Positions 1-7,877 of a DNA stretch of 64,000 bases are shown here, piece by piece. The notes under the pieces are model-generated. The model ran no database searches. It had not been told where the DNA came from and worked only from the letters and a program-made list of their open reading frames with translations. The DNA is from Achromobacter sp. AONIH1. GTDB lineage: Bacteria > Pseudomonadota > Gammaproteobacteria > Burkholderiales > Burkholderiaceae_B. The stretch is from assembly GCF_002902905.1 (NCBI RefSeq), contig NZ_CP026124.1:6448001-6512000 (forward strand), in the 5' to 3' direction. A program made the translations under genes and the position numbers. How positions within the stretch are numbered: position 1 is the stretch's first letter; the number at the start of each line of letters is the position of its first letter.

Positions 1-104
1 TAGGCGTAAATCGGCATTGTCCGATTCCCTATGTTTTTTGACTCAACATCGTGATTTTGCGTGCGACGCGCTGGCTACGCTAGGGACTTTTTGAGTTGCG
101 CATC

Positions 105-1280
105 ATGAAGGCCCCTCTTTCCCCCCGCCGCGACGGCCTGCCGCCGGCGGCCCTGCTCATCGCCCTGCTGGCCCTGCCGCAAGCGGCGGAAACCATCCTC
201 GCGCCCGCGCTGCCCGACCTGGCCCGCCACTGGCGGCTGGACGCGGCCCTGACGCAGTCCGTCATGGGCATCTACTTCCTGGGCTTCGCCGCCGGCGTGC
301 TGCTGTGGGGCTGGCTGTGCGACGCCTGGGGCCGGCGGCCGGCGCTGCTGGCAGGCCTGTGCACGGGACTGGCGGGCACCCTGTGCGCCGCCTGGGCGCC
401 AGGATTCGAGGCGCTGCTGGCCGAGCGCTTCGTCCAGGCGCTGGGGCTGGCCACCTGCTCCATCACCACGCAGACCATGCTGCGCGACCGCCTGCAGGGC
501 GAGGCGCTGACCCGCTGCTTCATCATGCTGGGCGCCGTGCTGTCCTGGTCGCCGGCGCTGGGGCCGCTGGCGGGCCAGCTGCTGGCGGACCAGGCGGGTT
601 TTCGCGGCGTGCTGGGCGGCATCGCGGCGCTGGCCGGCCTGCTGCTGGCGGCCGGATGGGCGCAGGTCGGCGAAACGCGGACGGCCCCGGCAGCGCGCCA
701 GCCCATGCTCCGGCTGGCGCGCCGCATGCTGCGCGACCCCGAGCTGCTGTGCACGGCCATGCTGGTGGCCGGCCTGAACCTGCTGGCCTTCTCGTTCTAT
801 GCTGCCGGCCCCTTCATGACAGGGCCGCTGCCGTGGCTGGGGTTCGGCTGGATCGGCATGGCCGTGGCGCTGGCCGGCACCCTCGGCGCGCTATGGAACC
901 GGCGCCTGCCGGCCTCGCAAGGCCCCGCGCGGCGGGTGGCGCTGGGCCTGTGCTGCGTGGCGGTCGGCGTGGCGGCGCAGGGATTGGCGATCTGGCTCGC
1001 GCCCATGCCCGGCCTCTGGTGGGCCGTGGCCGCGCTGCCCATCTTCGCCGGCTACGGCATGGCCATCCCCAACCTGCTGGGGCCGGCGCTGCGACGCTAC
1101 GGCGACTGCCTGGGCCGGGCCGGCGCGCTGTTCAGCCTGGGCTATTACAGCCTGCTGGGGCTGCTGCTGGCGGCGACGTCGTGGCTGCCTTTCGGCTCGC
1201 CCGTGCCGCTGGCGCTGGCCTGGGCGGGGGTGACGCTGGCCCTCGCGGGCCTGCATCGGCTGCGCGGCAGGCTGACCTGA
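105..1280 (+). CDS. MFS drug-efflux transporter (Bcr/CflA-like, DHA1)
   Basis: An inner-membrane proton-driven exporter of about 391 residues, the usual size for a 12-helix major facilitator. After a short basic N-terminus the first helix runs into a DHA1-type stretch (AAETILAPALPDLARHW), and the loop after helix 2 carries the MFS motif A (GWLCDAWGRRPAL). The rest is a series of Leu/Ala/Gly-rich helices. Substrate cannot be told; the family (Bcr, CflA, CmlA) exports drugs or small metabolites. An in-frame TTG at 96 has a better-spaced purine-rich element (AGGGA at 82-86) than the ATG at 105, so the start may be three codons upstream. It stands alone, ahead of a convergent ankyrin gene. Confidence 0.8.
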   Translation: MKAPLSPRRDGLPPAALLIALLALPQAAETILAPALPDLARHWRLDAALTQSVMGIYFLGFAAGVLLWGWLCDAWGRRPALLAGLCTGLAGTLCAAWAPGFEALLAERFVQALGLATCSITTQTMLRDRLQGEALTRCFIMLGAVLSWSPALGPLAGQLLADQAGFRGVLGGIAALAGLLLAAGWAQVGETRTAPAARQPMLRLARRMLRDPELLCTAMLVAGLNLLAFSFYAAGPFMTGPLPWLGFGWIGMAVALAGTLGALWNRRLPASQGPARRVALGLCCVAVGVAAQGLAIWLAPMPGLWWAVAALPIFAGYGMAIPNLLGPALRRYGDCLGRAGALFSLGYYSLLGLLLAATSWLPFGSPVPLALAWAGVTLALAGLHRLRGRLT

Positions 1281-1351
1281 GTTTCGCGCCACGCCGGCAT
1301 GCGCGCCGCTATGTTCTGCGGCGCGTTCCGCCGCCCCATTGATGAGCGCCG

Positions 1352-2026
1352 TCAGCGCGCGCCAACGGCGCGCAGCATGTCGACGATGGCGTCCTGGCCG
1401 CGCTCGCGGGCATGCCACAGGGGGCTGCGCCCGTCCTTGTCCGCCACGTCCGGGTTGGTCCCGAAGGACAGCAGTTCCAGCACGGTCGCCTGGTACTTCG
1501 GCCCGCCATCACCCAGGATGATGGCCTCCAGCAGCGCGGTCCAGCCCAGCTTGTTGACGTGATTGGGATTGACCCCGGCGCGCAGCAGCAGGCGCGCGGT
1601 TTCCGCCAGGCCGCGCTCGCAGGCCGGAATCAGCGCGGTGCCGCCGTAGCGATTGGTGCTTCGGATATCCGCGCCATGGCGCAGCGTCAGCGTCAGGATC
1701 TCGTTGTAGCCCCGCGCGCCGGCATACAGGTAGGCGCTGTCCTCGATGCGGTTCTTGGCGTTGACGTCGGCGCCCGCCTTCATCAGGACCGAGGCCGCCA
1801 CTTCGTGGTTGCCCAGCGTGGCGCGCAGCAGGGGCGTATTGCCATCCTCGTCGCGCGCTTCCAGCGGCGCGCCGTCGGCCAGCAAGGCCTTGATCCGCAA
1901 CACGTCGCCATCGCCGGCGGCCTTCAACAGTTCGGTGCCGGCGTCGCCCTGCGCGGCGGCGGCGCCTTCGGCGACCACGAGCAGCGCGGCGGCCAGGAAT
2001 GTGCGCCAGGAACGAATGATGGACAT
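1352..2026 (-). CDS. exported ankyrin-repeat protein
   Basis: A 224-residue protein with an N-terminal signal peptide (MSIIRSW, then a hydrophobic stretch ending near AAAAQG) followed by five or so ankyrin repeats. Repeat hallmarks seen are 'DEDGNTPLLRATL', 'NRYGGTALIPACERG', 'NKLGWTALLEAI' and 'DKDGRSPLWHARERG'. Ankyrin repeats mediate protein-protein contacts; a periplasmic location is predicted from the signal sequence, and the partner is unknown. The start at 2026 is chosen because a strong Shine-Dalgarno (AAAGGAGG) precedes it; the frame stays open further upstream but without such a site. It is divergent from a LysR-type regulator that may control it. Confidence 0.85.
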   Translation of the reverse strand: MSIIRSWRTFLAAALLVVAEGAAAAQGDAGTELLKAAGDGDVLRIKALLADGAPLEARDEDGNTPLLRATLGNHEVAASVLMKAGADVNAKNRIEDSAYLYAGARGYNEILTLTLRHGADIRSTNRYGGTALIPACERGLAETARLLLRAGVNPNHVNKLGWTALLEAIILGDGGPKYQATVLELLSFGTNPDVADKDGRSPLWHARERGQDAIVDMLRAVGAR

Positions 2027-2171
2027 GCGCGAAACCTCCTTTCTGGTGTTGCGTCGTCCCACGATTATGCCGTGCATGACGACGACGGCCGCGCCGGGCC
2101 GCCCGCGCCGCGTTTGGCGAATGGCGCGGATCGCTGCAGAATCGCGGGATTCGTTTTCCTCCGCACCCGAC

Positions 2172-3074
2172 ATGGACACCTTCAACTACATGCGCGCCTT
2201 CCGGCGCATCGTGGAACTGGGCAGCCTCGCCAAGGCGGCCGAGGTCCTGGACATGTCATCCGCTGGCCTGAGCAAGCAGCTGCGGGCCCTGGAGTCCCAT
2301 CTGGGCGCGGTGCTGATCCAGCGCACCACGCGCAAGATGAGCCTGACCGACACCGGCACGGCCTACTACGCCGAGTGCTGCCGGCTGCTGGACGAGCTGG
2401 ACGCGCTGGAAAAATCCGTGCGCCAGCAGTCCCAGCGCGTCTCGGGCAGGCTGCGCGTGAACGCGCCGCTGTCCTTCGCGCTGAGCGTGCTGTCGCCGCT
2501 GCTGGCGCGCTTCCTGCGGCAGTACCCGGAGCTGCGCCTGGACCTGTCCATGGAAGACCGCCTGGTGGACGCGGTGGGCCAGGGCTTCGACGTATCGATC
2601 CGGCTGCGCGCGCAGCTGGAAGATTCCACCCTAATCGCGCGCCGGCTGGTATCGCTGACGCAGGTGCTGTGCGCCGCGCCGTCCTATCTGCAAGCGCACG
2701 GCCATCCTCGCGACGCGGACGCGCTGCGCGGGCATGCGATCCTGAGCTACAGCCTGGCGGATGGCGCCGCCTCGGTCGAGGAATCCGGACAGGCCTCGGA
2801 CGCGGCGGCCGGCCAGGACCTCGTCCAGGTCAACAACAGCCTGATGCTGCGCGACCTGCTGGTCGCCGGCCTGGGCATCGGCGCGCTGCCCTCGTTCCTG
2901 GCCGACCCGGCCATCGCCGATGGCCGCCTGGCGCGCGTGCTGCCGGACCTGCCAGCCGCGCCCCGGCACGTCTACGCGGTCTATCCCACCAGCCGCCACC
3001 TGCAACCCAAGGTTAAGGCCTTCGTGGACTTCCTGGCCGAGCATCTGCCCGCCACCCTGTCCGGCGATTCTTGA
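2172..3074 (+). CDS. LysR-family transcriptional regulator
   Basis: A 300-residue LysR regulator of normal length. The N-terminal winged helix-turn-helix is visible at about residues 1-60 (FRRIVELGSLAKAAEVLDM, then SSAGLSKQLRALE), followed by the substrate-binding-like effector domain from about residue 90. The sequence resembles the group that begins with MDTFNYMRAF, which usually regulates a neighbouring oxidoreductase or efflux gene. The ATG at 2172 matches the family's start although the frame is open far upstream. It is divergent from the ankyrin gene (145 bp between) and 92 bp ahead of the DsbA-like gene, either of which could be its target. Effector unknown. Confidence 0.88.
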   Translation: MDTFNYMRAFRRIVELGSLAKAAEVLDMSSAGLSKQLRALESHLGAVLIQRTTRKMSLTDTGTAYYAECCRLLDELDALEKSVRQQSQRVSGRLRVNAPLSFALSVLSPLLARFLRQYPELRLDLSMEDRLVDAVGQGFDVSIRLRAQLEDSTLIARRLVSLTQVLCAAPSYLQAHGHPRDADALRGHAILSYSLADGAASVEESGQASDAAAGQDLVQVNNSLMLRDLLVAGLGIGALPSFLADPAIADGRLARVLPDLPAAPRHVYAVYPTSRHLQPKVKAFVDFLAEHLPATLSGDS

Positions 3075-3166
3075 CGCCCAGCGAATAGAGTCGCAACCGT
3101 CATGGGCTTACTGCCGCGCCTGGCGGTCCGTAAGCTGGCGTCCATTGAAACCGCAAGGACGCCAAC

Positions 3167-3820
3167 ATGAATCCCTCCCCCGCTTCCGCCCCGCTGACCG
3201 TGGACTTCTTCCACGACGTGGTCTGCAGCTGGTGCTATGTGATGTCTCCCCGGCTGCGCCAGGCGGCCGCCGAACTGGGCATCCAGGTGCGCCAGCGCAG
3301 CTTCGTGCTGCAGGACAACCGCGAACAGATGGTCCAGGTCTTCGGCTCGATGGTGCGCGCCAAGAGCGTGATCCTGGGCCATTGGGAAACCTGCCTCGGC
3401 CATGAGGACCAGCCCCGCATCGATGTCGAAGGCATGCGCGCCGAGAATTTCGAATACCCCAGCGGCCTGGCCGGCGCGCTGGCCTGCCAGGCCGCCCATC
3501 TGGTCGCGGGCGACGCCGGCCACTGGGACATGTTCGACGCGATCCAGGATGCGCACCTGAGCCAGCACCGCAACATCGGCGATCTCGACGTGCTGCTGGA
3601 CATCGCGGTGGCCCTGGGCCATGACCGCGCCGCCTTCGCCGAACGCATGCGGGGCCCGGAAGTGCGCCAGCGCGTGCAGGCCGACCGCGACGCCGCCATG
3701 CGCCTGGGCATCCGTTCCATTCCGACGCTGATCGTCGGCGCCGACCTGGCCCGGCTGCAGACCACGCCGCTGGCCGCGCTGCGCCAGCGCCTGCAAGCGC
3801 TGGCCTCGGCCCAGGCCTGA
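3167..3820 (+). CDS. DsbA-family (FrnE-like) thiol oxidoreductase
   Basis: A 217-residue cytoplasmic thioredoxin-fold protein of the DsbA/FrnE type. The active-site motif CSWC lies at residues 20-23, after 'DFFHDVV'. The helical insertion spans the middle, and the cis-proline region (IRSIPTLIVG) is near residue 185. There is no signal peptide, unlike periplasmic DsbA, so disulfide or glutathione-linked oxidoreduction in the cytosol, or a polyketide-isomerase-like role as in FrnE, is more likely. It follows a LysR gene and precedes a cyclase gene; no clear operon is formed. Confidence 0.82.
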   Translation: MNPSPASAPLTVDFFHDVVCSWCYVMSPRLRQAAAELGIQVRQRSFVLQDNREQMVQVFGSMVRAKSVILGHWETCLGHEDQPRIDVEGMRAENFEYPSGLAGALACQAAHLVAGDAGHWDMFDAIQDAHLSQHRNIGDLDVLLDIAVALGHDRAAFAERMRGPEVRQRVQADRDAAMRLGIRSIPTLIVGADLARLQTTPLAALRQRLQALASAQA

Positions 3821-3907
3821 GCCCGATCCTCCCGCCTCGGAACCACCGGGCAGCTTCCTTTTTAATCGTTGTCCGCGCACGCGGACCATCACCTGCACAG
3901 GTACATC

Positions 3908-4921
3908 ATGAACGCACGCTTTACCCGCAATCTGCTCGGCCTGGCGCTCGGCGCCGCCCTCAGCCTGAACGCCCATGCGCACGGCGCGCCGTCGCGCGCG
4001 CCCGCTCCCGGCCAGGAGGTCGGCATCAGCCCCTGGGGCCCGGATGACGAAATTGGCCGGCTGAACCTGATCACGCCCGAATCGCGCGCCGCCGTCATGT
4101 CGCGCGTGACCGGCGGCAAGGTCTATGACCTGGCCACCGAGTACTACATGGGCATGCCCAGCTGGCAGGACGCCGGCGATCCCCGCTATCAATTCTGGAT
4201 GACCCACACGCCGCGCGGCACCGAGGTCGACGATCCCATGGGCGTGGGCAAGGACATGAACGCGGTGCGCAGCTACACCGGCACGGCCTTTTCCATGTAC
4301 AGCCACACCGGCACGCACATCGACGCGCTCAACCACTTCGGCATCCACGGCAAGATCTGGAACGGCTTTCGCGCCGACGAACATCTGGGCGATCGCGGCT
4401 GGAAGCGCACCGGCATCGAGAAATTCCCGCCGCTGGTGGCGCGCGGCGTGCTGATCGACGTGGCCGCGCTCAAGGGCGTGGACATGCTGCCGGACCAGTA
4501 CCGCATCACCCGCCAGGACCTGAAGGCCGCGCTGGCGCGGCAGAAGACCGAGCTGCGGCAGGGCGACATCGTGCTGATCCGCACCGGCCGCATGAAGCTG
4601 TACAACGACCCGGCCGCCTACATGGCCAAGCCGCCCGGCATGGGCCTGGACGCCGCCCGCTACCTGGTCGAGGAAGGCGGCGCCATGATCCTGGGCGCCG
4701 ACAACCTCAGCTTCGAGACCTTCCCGTCAGAGGTGGCCGACGACTACGTGCCGCTGCACACCTATCTGCTGGCGCAGCAGGGCGTGCCCATCATTGAGCT
4801 GGCCGCGCTGGATGAGCTGTCGCGCGACCAGGTCTACGAGTTCGCCTTCATCGGCGGCCCGCTGAAGATCCGCGGCGGCGACGCGGCGCCGCTGCGGCCG
4901 GTGGCGATGCCGCTGCGCTGA
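3908..4921 (+). CDS. exported cyclase-family (kynurenine formamidase-like) hydrolase
   Basis: A 337-residue protein of the Cyclase family (PF04199), metal-dependent amidohydrolases that include kynurenine formamidase and isatin hydrolase. The metal-binding signature HxxxHxDxxxH is seen with His133, His137, Asp139 and His143 ('SHTGTHIDALNHFG'). A signal peptide is present (NARFTRNLLGLALG through ALSLNAHAHG), so the enzyme is predicted periplasmic; most family members are cytosolic and shorter (about 210-260 residues), and the longer form belongs to the bacterial exported subgroup. The ATG at 3908 is chosen because it starts the signal peptide; a TTG at 3869 is also in frame. Substrate unknown. 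Confidence 0.85.
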   Translation: MNARFTRNLLGLALGAALSLNAHAHGAPSRAPAPGQEVGISPWGPDDEIGRLNLITPESRAAVMSRVTGGKVYDLATEYYMGMPSWQDAGDPRYQFWMTHTPRGTEVDDPMGVGKDMNAVRSYTGTAFSMYSHTGTHIDALNHFGIHGKIWNGFRADEHLGDRGWKRTGIEKFPPLVARGVLIDVAALKGVDMLPDQYRITRQDLKAALARQKTELRQGDIVLIRTGRMKLYNDPAAYMAKPPGMGLDAARYLVEEGGAMILGADNLSFETFPSEVADDYVPLHTYLLAQQGVPIIELAALDELSRDQVYEFAFIGGPLKIRGGDAAPLRPVAMPLR

Positions 4922-4939
4922 GGACACGGCCACCGCGCG

Positions 4940-4961
4940 GGGGAAGCCGCCGCGCTTCCCC
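4940..4961. terminator. hairpin between convergent genes
   Basis: A perfect 8-bp stem (GGGGAAGC with GCTTCCCC) and 6-nt loop lies between the ends of the cyclase gene and the glutathione transferase gene. There is no T-run on either strand, so a terminator role is inferred only from its position and stability. Confidence 0.45.
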
Positions 4962-5008
4962 GAAATCGGACAGGGCCGGCGTCGAGGCTTGCGCCGCGCC
5001 GGTGGCGC

Positions 5009-5623
5009 TCAACCCTGGTCCAACCGCATCGCCGGCCGCGCCTGCACCTTGTCCAGCCAGGCCTGGACATGCCGATGCGAGGCAATCGGAGCGCCCAGAA
5101 AGGCGGTGTAGCCGAGCACCGAGCCAACCACCAGATCCGCCAGCGAATACGAGGCGCCCACGATCCAGGCCTGCTTGGCCAAATGGCCATCCAGCACGGC
5201 CAGCAGCCGGTCCAGCTGCGCCAGCGCGCGCTTGGCCTGCTGCTCGTCGCGTTGTTCCCCGTCGCGGGGATGAAGGGCCGTGCTCAGGCTCCACACCGCC
5301 GCGCCGTAGGTAACGTAGGACCAGGCGCACCACGACATGGCCTGCAGCCGTTCGGGTGTATCGGCCGCCGGCCACAGCCCGCGCTCCACGCCGTAGCGCT
5401 CGCCCAGCCACAAATGGATCGCCAGCGCCTCGAACATCGGCGCGCCGTCCACCGTCAGCGTCGGCACCGCGCCGTTGGGATTGAGAGCCAGGAACTCCGG
5501 GCGGCGCTGCTCGCCGGCCTTGAGGTCGATCAGGACGCGCTCGTGCGCCACTTCCAGCTCGGCCAGGGCGCTGGCGATGGGAGAGGCGCTGGACATGGGG
5601 TGCCAATACAAGACGATGGACAT
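5009..5623 (-). CDS. glutathione S-transferase
   Basis: A 204-residue glutathione transferase. The thioredoxin-like N-terminal half is seen from 'VLYWHPMSSAS' (active-site Ser region near residue 10) to the glutathione-binding 'GAVPTLTVDG' with the cis-proline, followed by 'ALAIHLWLGERYG'; the all-helical C-terminal domain follows. It should conjugate or transfer glutathione to electrophiles in the cytosol. Start at 5623 is the first ATG that begins the thioredoxin fold. It is divergent from a WYL-domain regulator, a common pairing, with a perfect inverted repeat in between, so regulation by that neighbour is likely. Confidence 0.87.
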   Translation of the reverse strand: MSIVLYWHPMSSASPIASALAELEVAHERVLIDLKAGEQRRPEFLALNPNGAVPTLTVDGAPMFEALAIHLWLGERYGVERGLWPAADTPERLQAMSWCAWSYVTYGAAVWSLSTALHPRDGEQRDEQQAKRALAQLDRLLAVLDGHLAKQAWIVGASYSLADLVVGSVLGYTAFLGAPIASHRHVQAWLDKVQARPAMRLDQG

Positions 5624-5696
5624 GGACAATGCTCCGTTGAACGGGACCGGGACAGGAGACGCCCGGGCCAACTCTGAGCACTGTAGAATCCATTGC

Positions 5697-5711
5697 GGAC
5701 AAATTCTGTCC
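5697..5711. promoter_or_regulatory. inverted-repeat operator candidate for the WYL regulator
   Basis: GGACA-AATTC-TGTCC is a perfect 5-bp inverted repeat with 5-bp spacing, located in the 150-bp divergent gap between the glutathione transferase and WYL-regulator genes, just downstream of a -10-like TAGAAT at 5684-5689. Its position fits autoregulation and control of the transferase gene. Confidence 0.55.
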
Positions 5712-5773
5712 TCAATATCATCCGGCATTCTGCATCTCGCAATCCGCTCCCCTCTTCATTCGCCACGCGCGCC

Positions 5774-6739
5774 ATGCTCACCGCCACCCACCGCCTGCTG
5801 CGCCTGCTGTCGCTGCTGCAAACCCGCAGCCACTGGAGCGGCCCGGAGCTGGCCACGACGCTGGAGGTGCATCCGCGCACGCTGCGGCGGGATATCGACA
5901 AGCTGCGCGAGCTGGGCTACCCCATCCACGCCAGCAGCGGCATCGCCGGCGGTTATGCCTTCCGTCCCGGCAAGGCGCTGCCGCCGCTATTGCTGGACGA
6001 TGAGGAAGCGCTGGCGGTGGCCATCACGCTGCGCACGGCGGCAGCCGGCTCGGTGGGCGGCATCGAGGAAACCGCGCTGCGCGCGCTGATCAAGCTGGAA
6101 CAGGTCATGCCGGCGCGCCTGCGCCGGCGCACCGACGCGCTGCGCGCCGCCGTCGTGCCGCTGGAGCCGCATGGCCCCACGGTGGACGCGGCGTTGCTGG
6201 CCACGCTGGCGGCGGCCTGCCGCGATCAATTGCGGGTGGCGTTTGATTATCGGGATGGGCGCGGCCAGGCCAGCTCGCGCACGGTGGAACCACAAGGCGT
6301 GGCGCATGCCAGCCAGCGCTGGTACCTGGTGGCCTGGGATCCGGCGCGCGACGACTGGCGCATCTTCCGCCTGGACCGCATTGCCGGGCCGGCAACCGTG
6401 GGCGCGCATTTCACGCCGCGCCCCTCGCCTGGCGGCGGAGACCTGCGCGAGTACGTCTCGCGCACGCTGCGACTCGGCGCCTATCCGGCGCAGGCGCGCA
6501 TCGTGCTGCATGCGCCACGGGCGGCCATGGCCGCCCGCATCCCGTCCGCCGCCGGCGAGATCGATGAGGTCGACGACGCCCGCTGCCTGCTGCGTTGCAG
6601 CGCGGCGTCTCTGGACAGCCTGACGTACTGGTTGATGGCGCTGGACGTGGAATTCCAGGTCCTGGAGCCCGCCGCGCTCATCGAGCGACTACGGGTCGCC
6701 GGCGAACGGCTGGCTCGCGGCCTGGCGCGCAGCGCCTGA
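5774..6739 (+). CDS. HTH-WYL domain transcriptional regulator (YafY-like)
   Basis: A 321-residue regulator. The N-terminal helix-turn-helix (residues about 4-60: 'HRLLRLLSLLQTRSHWSGPELA', 'HPRTLRRDIDKLRELGYPI') is of the DeoR/HTH_11 type, and the WYL sensor domain follows at about 140-230 with the family signature 'QRWYLVAWDPARDDWRIFRLDRI'. A C-terminal WCX extension completes it. WYL regulators respond to ligands or nucleic acid; those of the YafY group usually repress a divergent gene. The ATG at 5774 matches the family start; upstream codons in frame lie within the operator region. Confidence 0.88.
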   Translation: MLTATHRLLRLLSLLQTRSHWSGPELATTLEVHPRTLRRDIDKLRELGYPIHASSGIAGGYAFRPGKALPPLLLDDEEALAVAITLRTAAAGSVGGIEETALRALIKLEQVMPARLRRRTDALRAAVVPLEPHGPTVDAALLATLAAACRDQLRVAFDYRDGRGQASSRTVEPQGVAHASQRWYLVAWDPARDDWRIFRLDRIAGPATVGAHFTPRPSPGGGDLREYVSRTLRLGAYPAQARIVLHAPRAAMAARIPSAAGEIDEVDDARCLLRCSAASLDSLTYWLMALDVEFQVLEPAALIERLRVAGERLARGLARSA

Positions 6740-6744
6740 ACAGG

Positions 6745-7116
6745 CTAGACCGACTTGCGGCCTTCGGTTTCGGCGCGCGTCATCTGCTCCATGAGCAGCG
6801 CGACCTTCTTCAGCACTTCCTGCTTCTCGGCCGGAGACATGGCGTCGAACTTCTGCTTGGAAATGCCCAGCGAGGCCAGGGCCGAATAGAGCATCTTGTC
6901 TTGCAGGGACATGCCGGCGAATTCCATGAACTCCCGTTCGGCGTCCGAAGGCGCGGCCCGGACCGCGCCCGACACGCCGCCCGCGAATGCCGGCGCCGCG
7001 CGCAGCTGCGCATCCTGGAACGCCGAGCGGAACGCTCCGCCCGCAACGCCGCCACGCACGGCCGAGGACGCGATCCCCGCGTCGGCCGACATTCCCAATC
7101 CATCCATGCGAGTCAT
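6745..7116 (-). CDS. small protein of unknown function
   Basis: A 123-residue protein not recognised. The N-terminal half is Ala/Gly-rich and low-complexity. The C-terminal half is predicted helical and charged ('EREFMEFAGMSLQDKMLYSALASLGISK', then 'FDAMSPAEKQEVLKKV'), a pattern seen in several conserved hypothetical proteins whose role is unknown. The start at 7116 is weakly supported (GGGA four bases upstream of the ATG region). It is divergent from the GvpU-like gene and its stop codon lies 6 bp from the WYL gene's stop, so the two are convergent. Confidence 0.6.
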   Translation of the reverse strand: MTRMDGLGMSADAGIASSAVRGGVAGGAFRSAFQDAQLRAAPAFAGGVSGAVRAAPSDAEREFMEFAGMSLQDKMLYSALASLGISKQKFDAMSPAEKQEVLKKVALLMEQMTRAETEGRKSV

Positions 7117-7369
7117 GATGATCCCTGAGCAGAATTCGGAAAAGACGAGGCCCGATGCCGTTGCGGCGGGCCCCAGACCACGGGCGAAAGAACCCGCAGC
7201 TTGGCAAGATAATCCACCGGCCGGCAAGCGAAAGCGCGAAGCTGCGGCGCTTCTGTCGCCTTGATCCCTGATTTGGATATCTGTCATGGATTTTTGCGCC
7301 GGCCTTCGGGTATCTTGTGAGTCCCGCACGCGGCTGATCCGCGCGCCCACACCAGTCTCCAGAATCCCG

Positions 7370-7822
7370 ATGAGCTCAGACATCCTCCCCGACGACGCCC
7401 CCGTTTCCGCCCCAGTCCCCCAGGCCGACGCGTTCCTGCAGTTCCTCGTGAATCTGGTGAACAACGGCGGACAGCTCAAGAGCATCGGCGTCACGCTGCA
7501 AATGGGCGGCATGCTGGCGTCGGGCTCGATCGTGTCGGGCGCCGAGTATTTCGACACCTTTGCCTCGGGCTTCGCTGACGCGCTGGACGGCCAGGCGAAC
7601 GATACTCGCCAGGCGGTGCGCGCCTCGCTGGCGGAACTGGGCGACGTCTTCCGCCAGCCCCAGCCAGCCGAACCGCTGCCCAACTACATCCATCTGGCCG
7701 ACGCCCTGTTCTTCAGCGCCGACGGCACGCCCATCGCGGGCCAGCCCACCCTGTGGCGCGGCCGGATCGCCGCCGTGGACGGCTTCATCCTGGGACGCCT
7801 GCAATCCGACGTCAACGCCTGA
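7370..7822 (+). CDS. GvpU-like small protein
   Basis: A 150-residue protein resembling the gas-vesicle accessory protein GvpU family. The core pattern seen is 'LVNNGG', 'IGVTLQMGGMLASGSIVSGAEYFD', then 'IHLADALFF' and 'WRGRIAAVDGFILGRL', which matches the beta-rich layout of that family as I remember it. No gas-vesicle structural gene (gvpA) is visible in the window, so the family name should not be read as gas-vesicle function; GvpU-type proteins are found in many bacteria without vesicles. Start at 7370 is the ATG nearest the conserved region. Confidence 0.55.
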   Translation: MSSDILPDDAPVSAPVPQADAFLQFLVNLVNNGGQLKSIGVTLQMGGMLASGSIVSGAEYFDTFASGFADALDGQANDTRQAVRASLAELGDVFRQPQPAEPLPNYIHLADALFFSADGTPIAGQPTLWRGRIAAVDGFILGRLQSDVNA

Positions 7823-7825
7823 ACG

Positions 7826-7846
7826 CGCCGCAAGGCGGCGCGCCCG
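7826..7846. terminator. hairpin between convergent genes
   Basis: CGCGCCGC-AAG-GCGGCGCG forms a perfect 8-bp stem with a 3-nt loop between the GvpU-like gene and the degenerate EAL gene, which converge. No T-run follows, so terminator activity is inferred from position. Confidence 0.4.
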
Positions 7847-7877
7847 AACGGTGACAACCAAGGGATGGCGTGGCGTC

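Noticed and set aside
305..1342. 345-codon open frame inside the first MFS gene
   Set aside because: Arg/Gly/Ala-rich shadow frame in GC-rich DNA; the overlapping frame has transporter motifs and helices.
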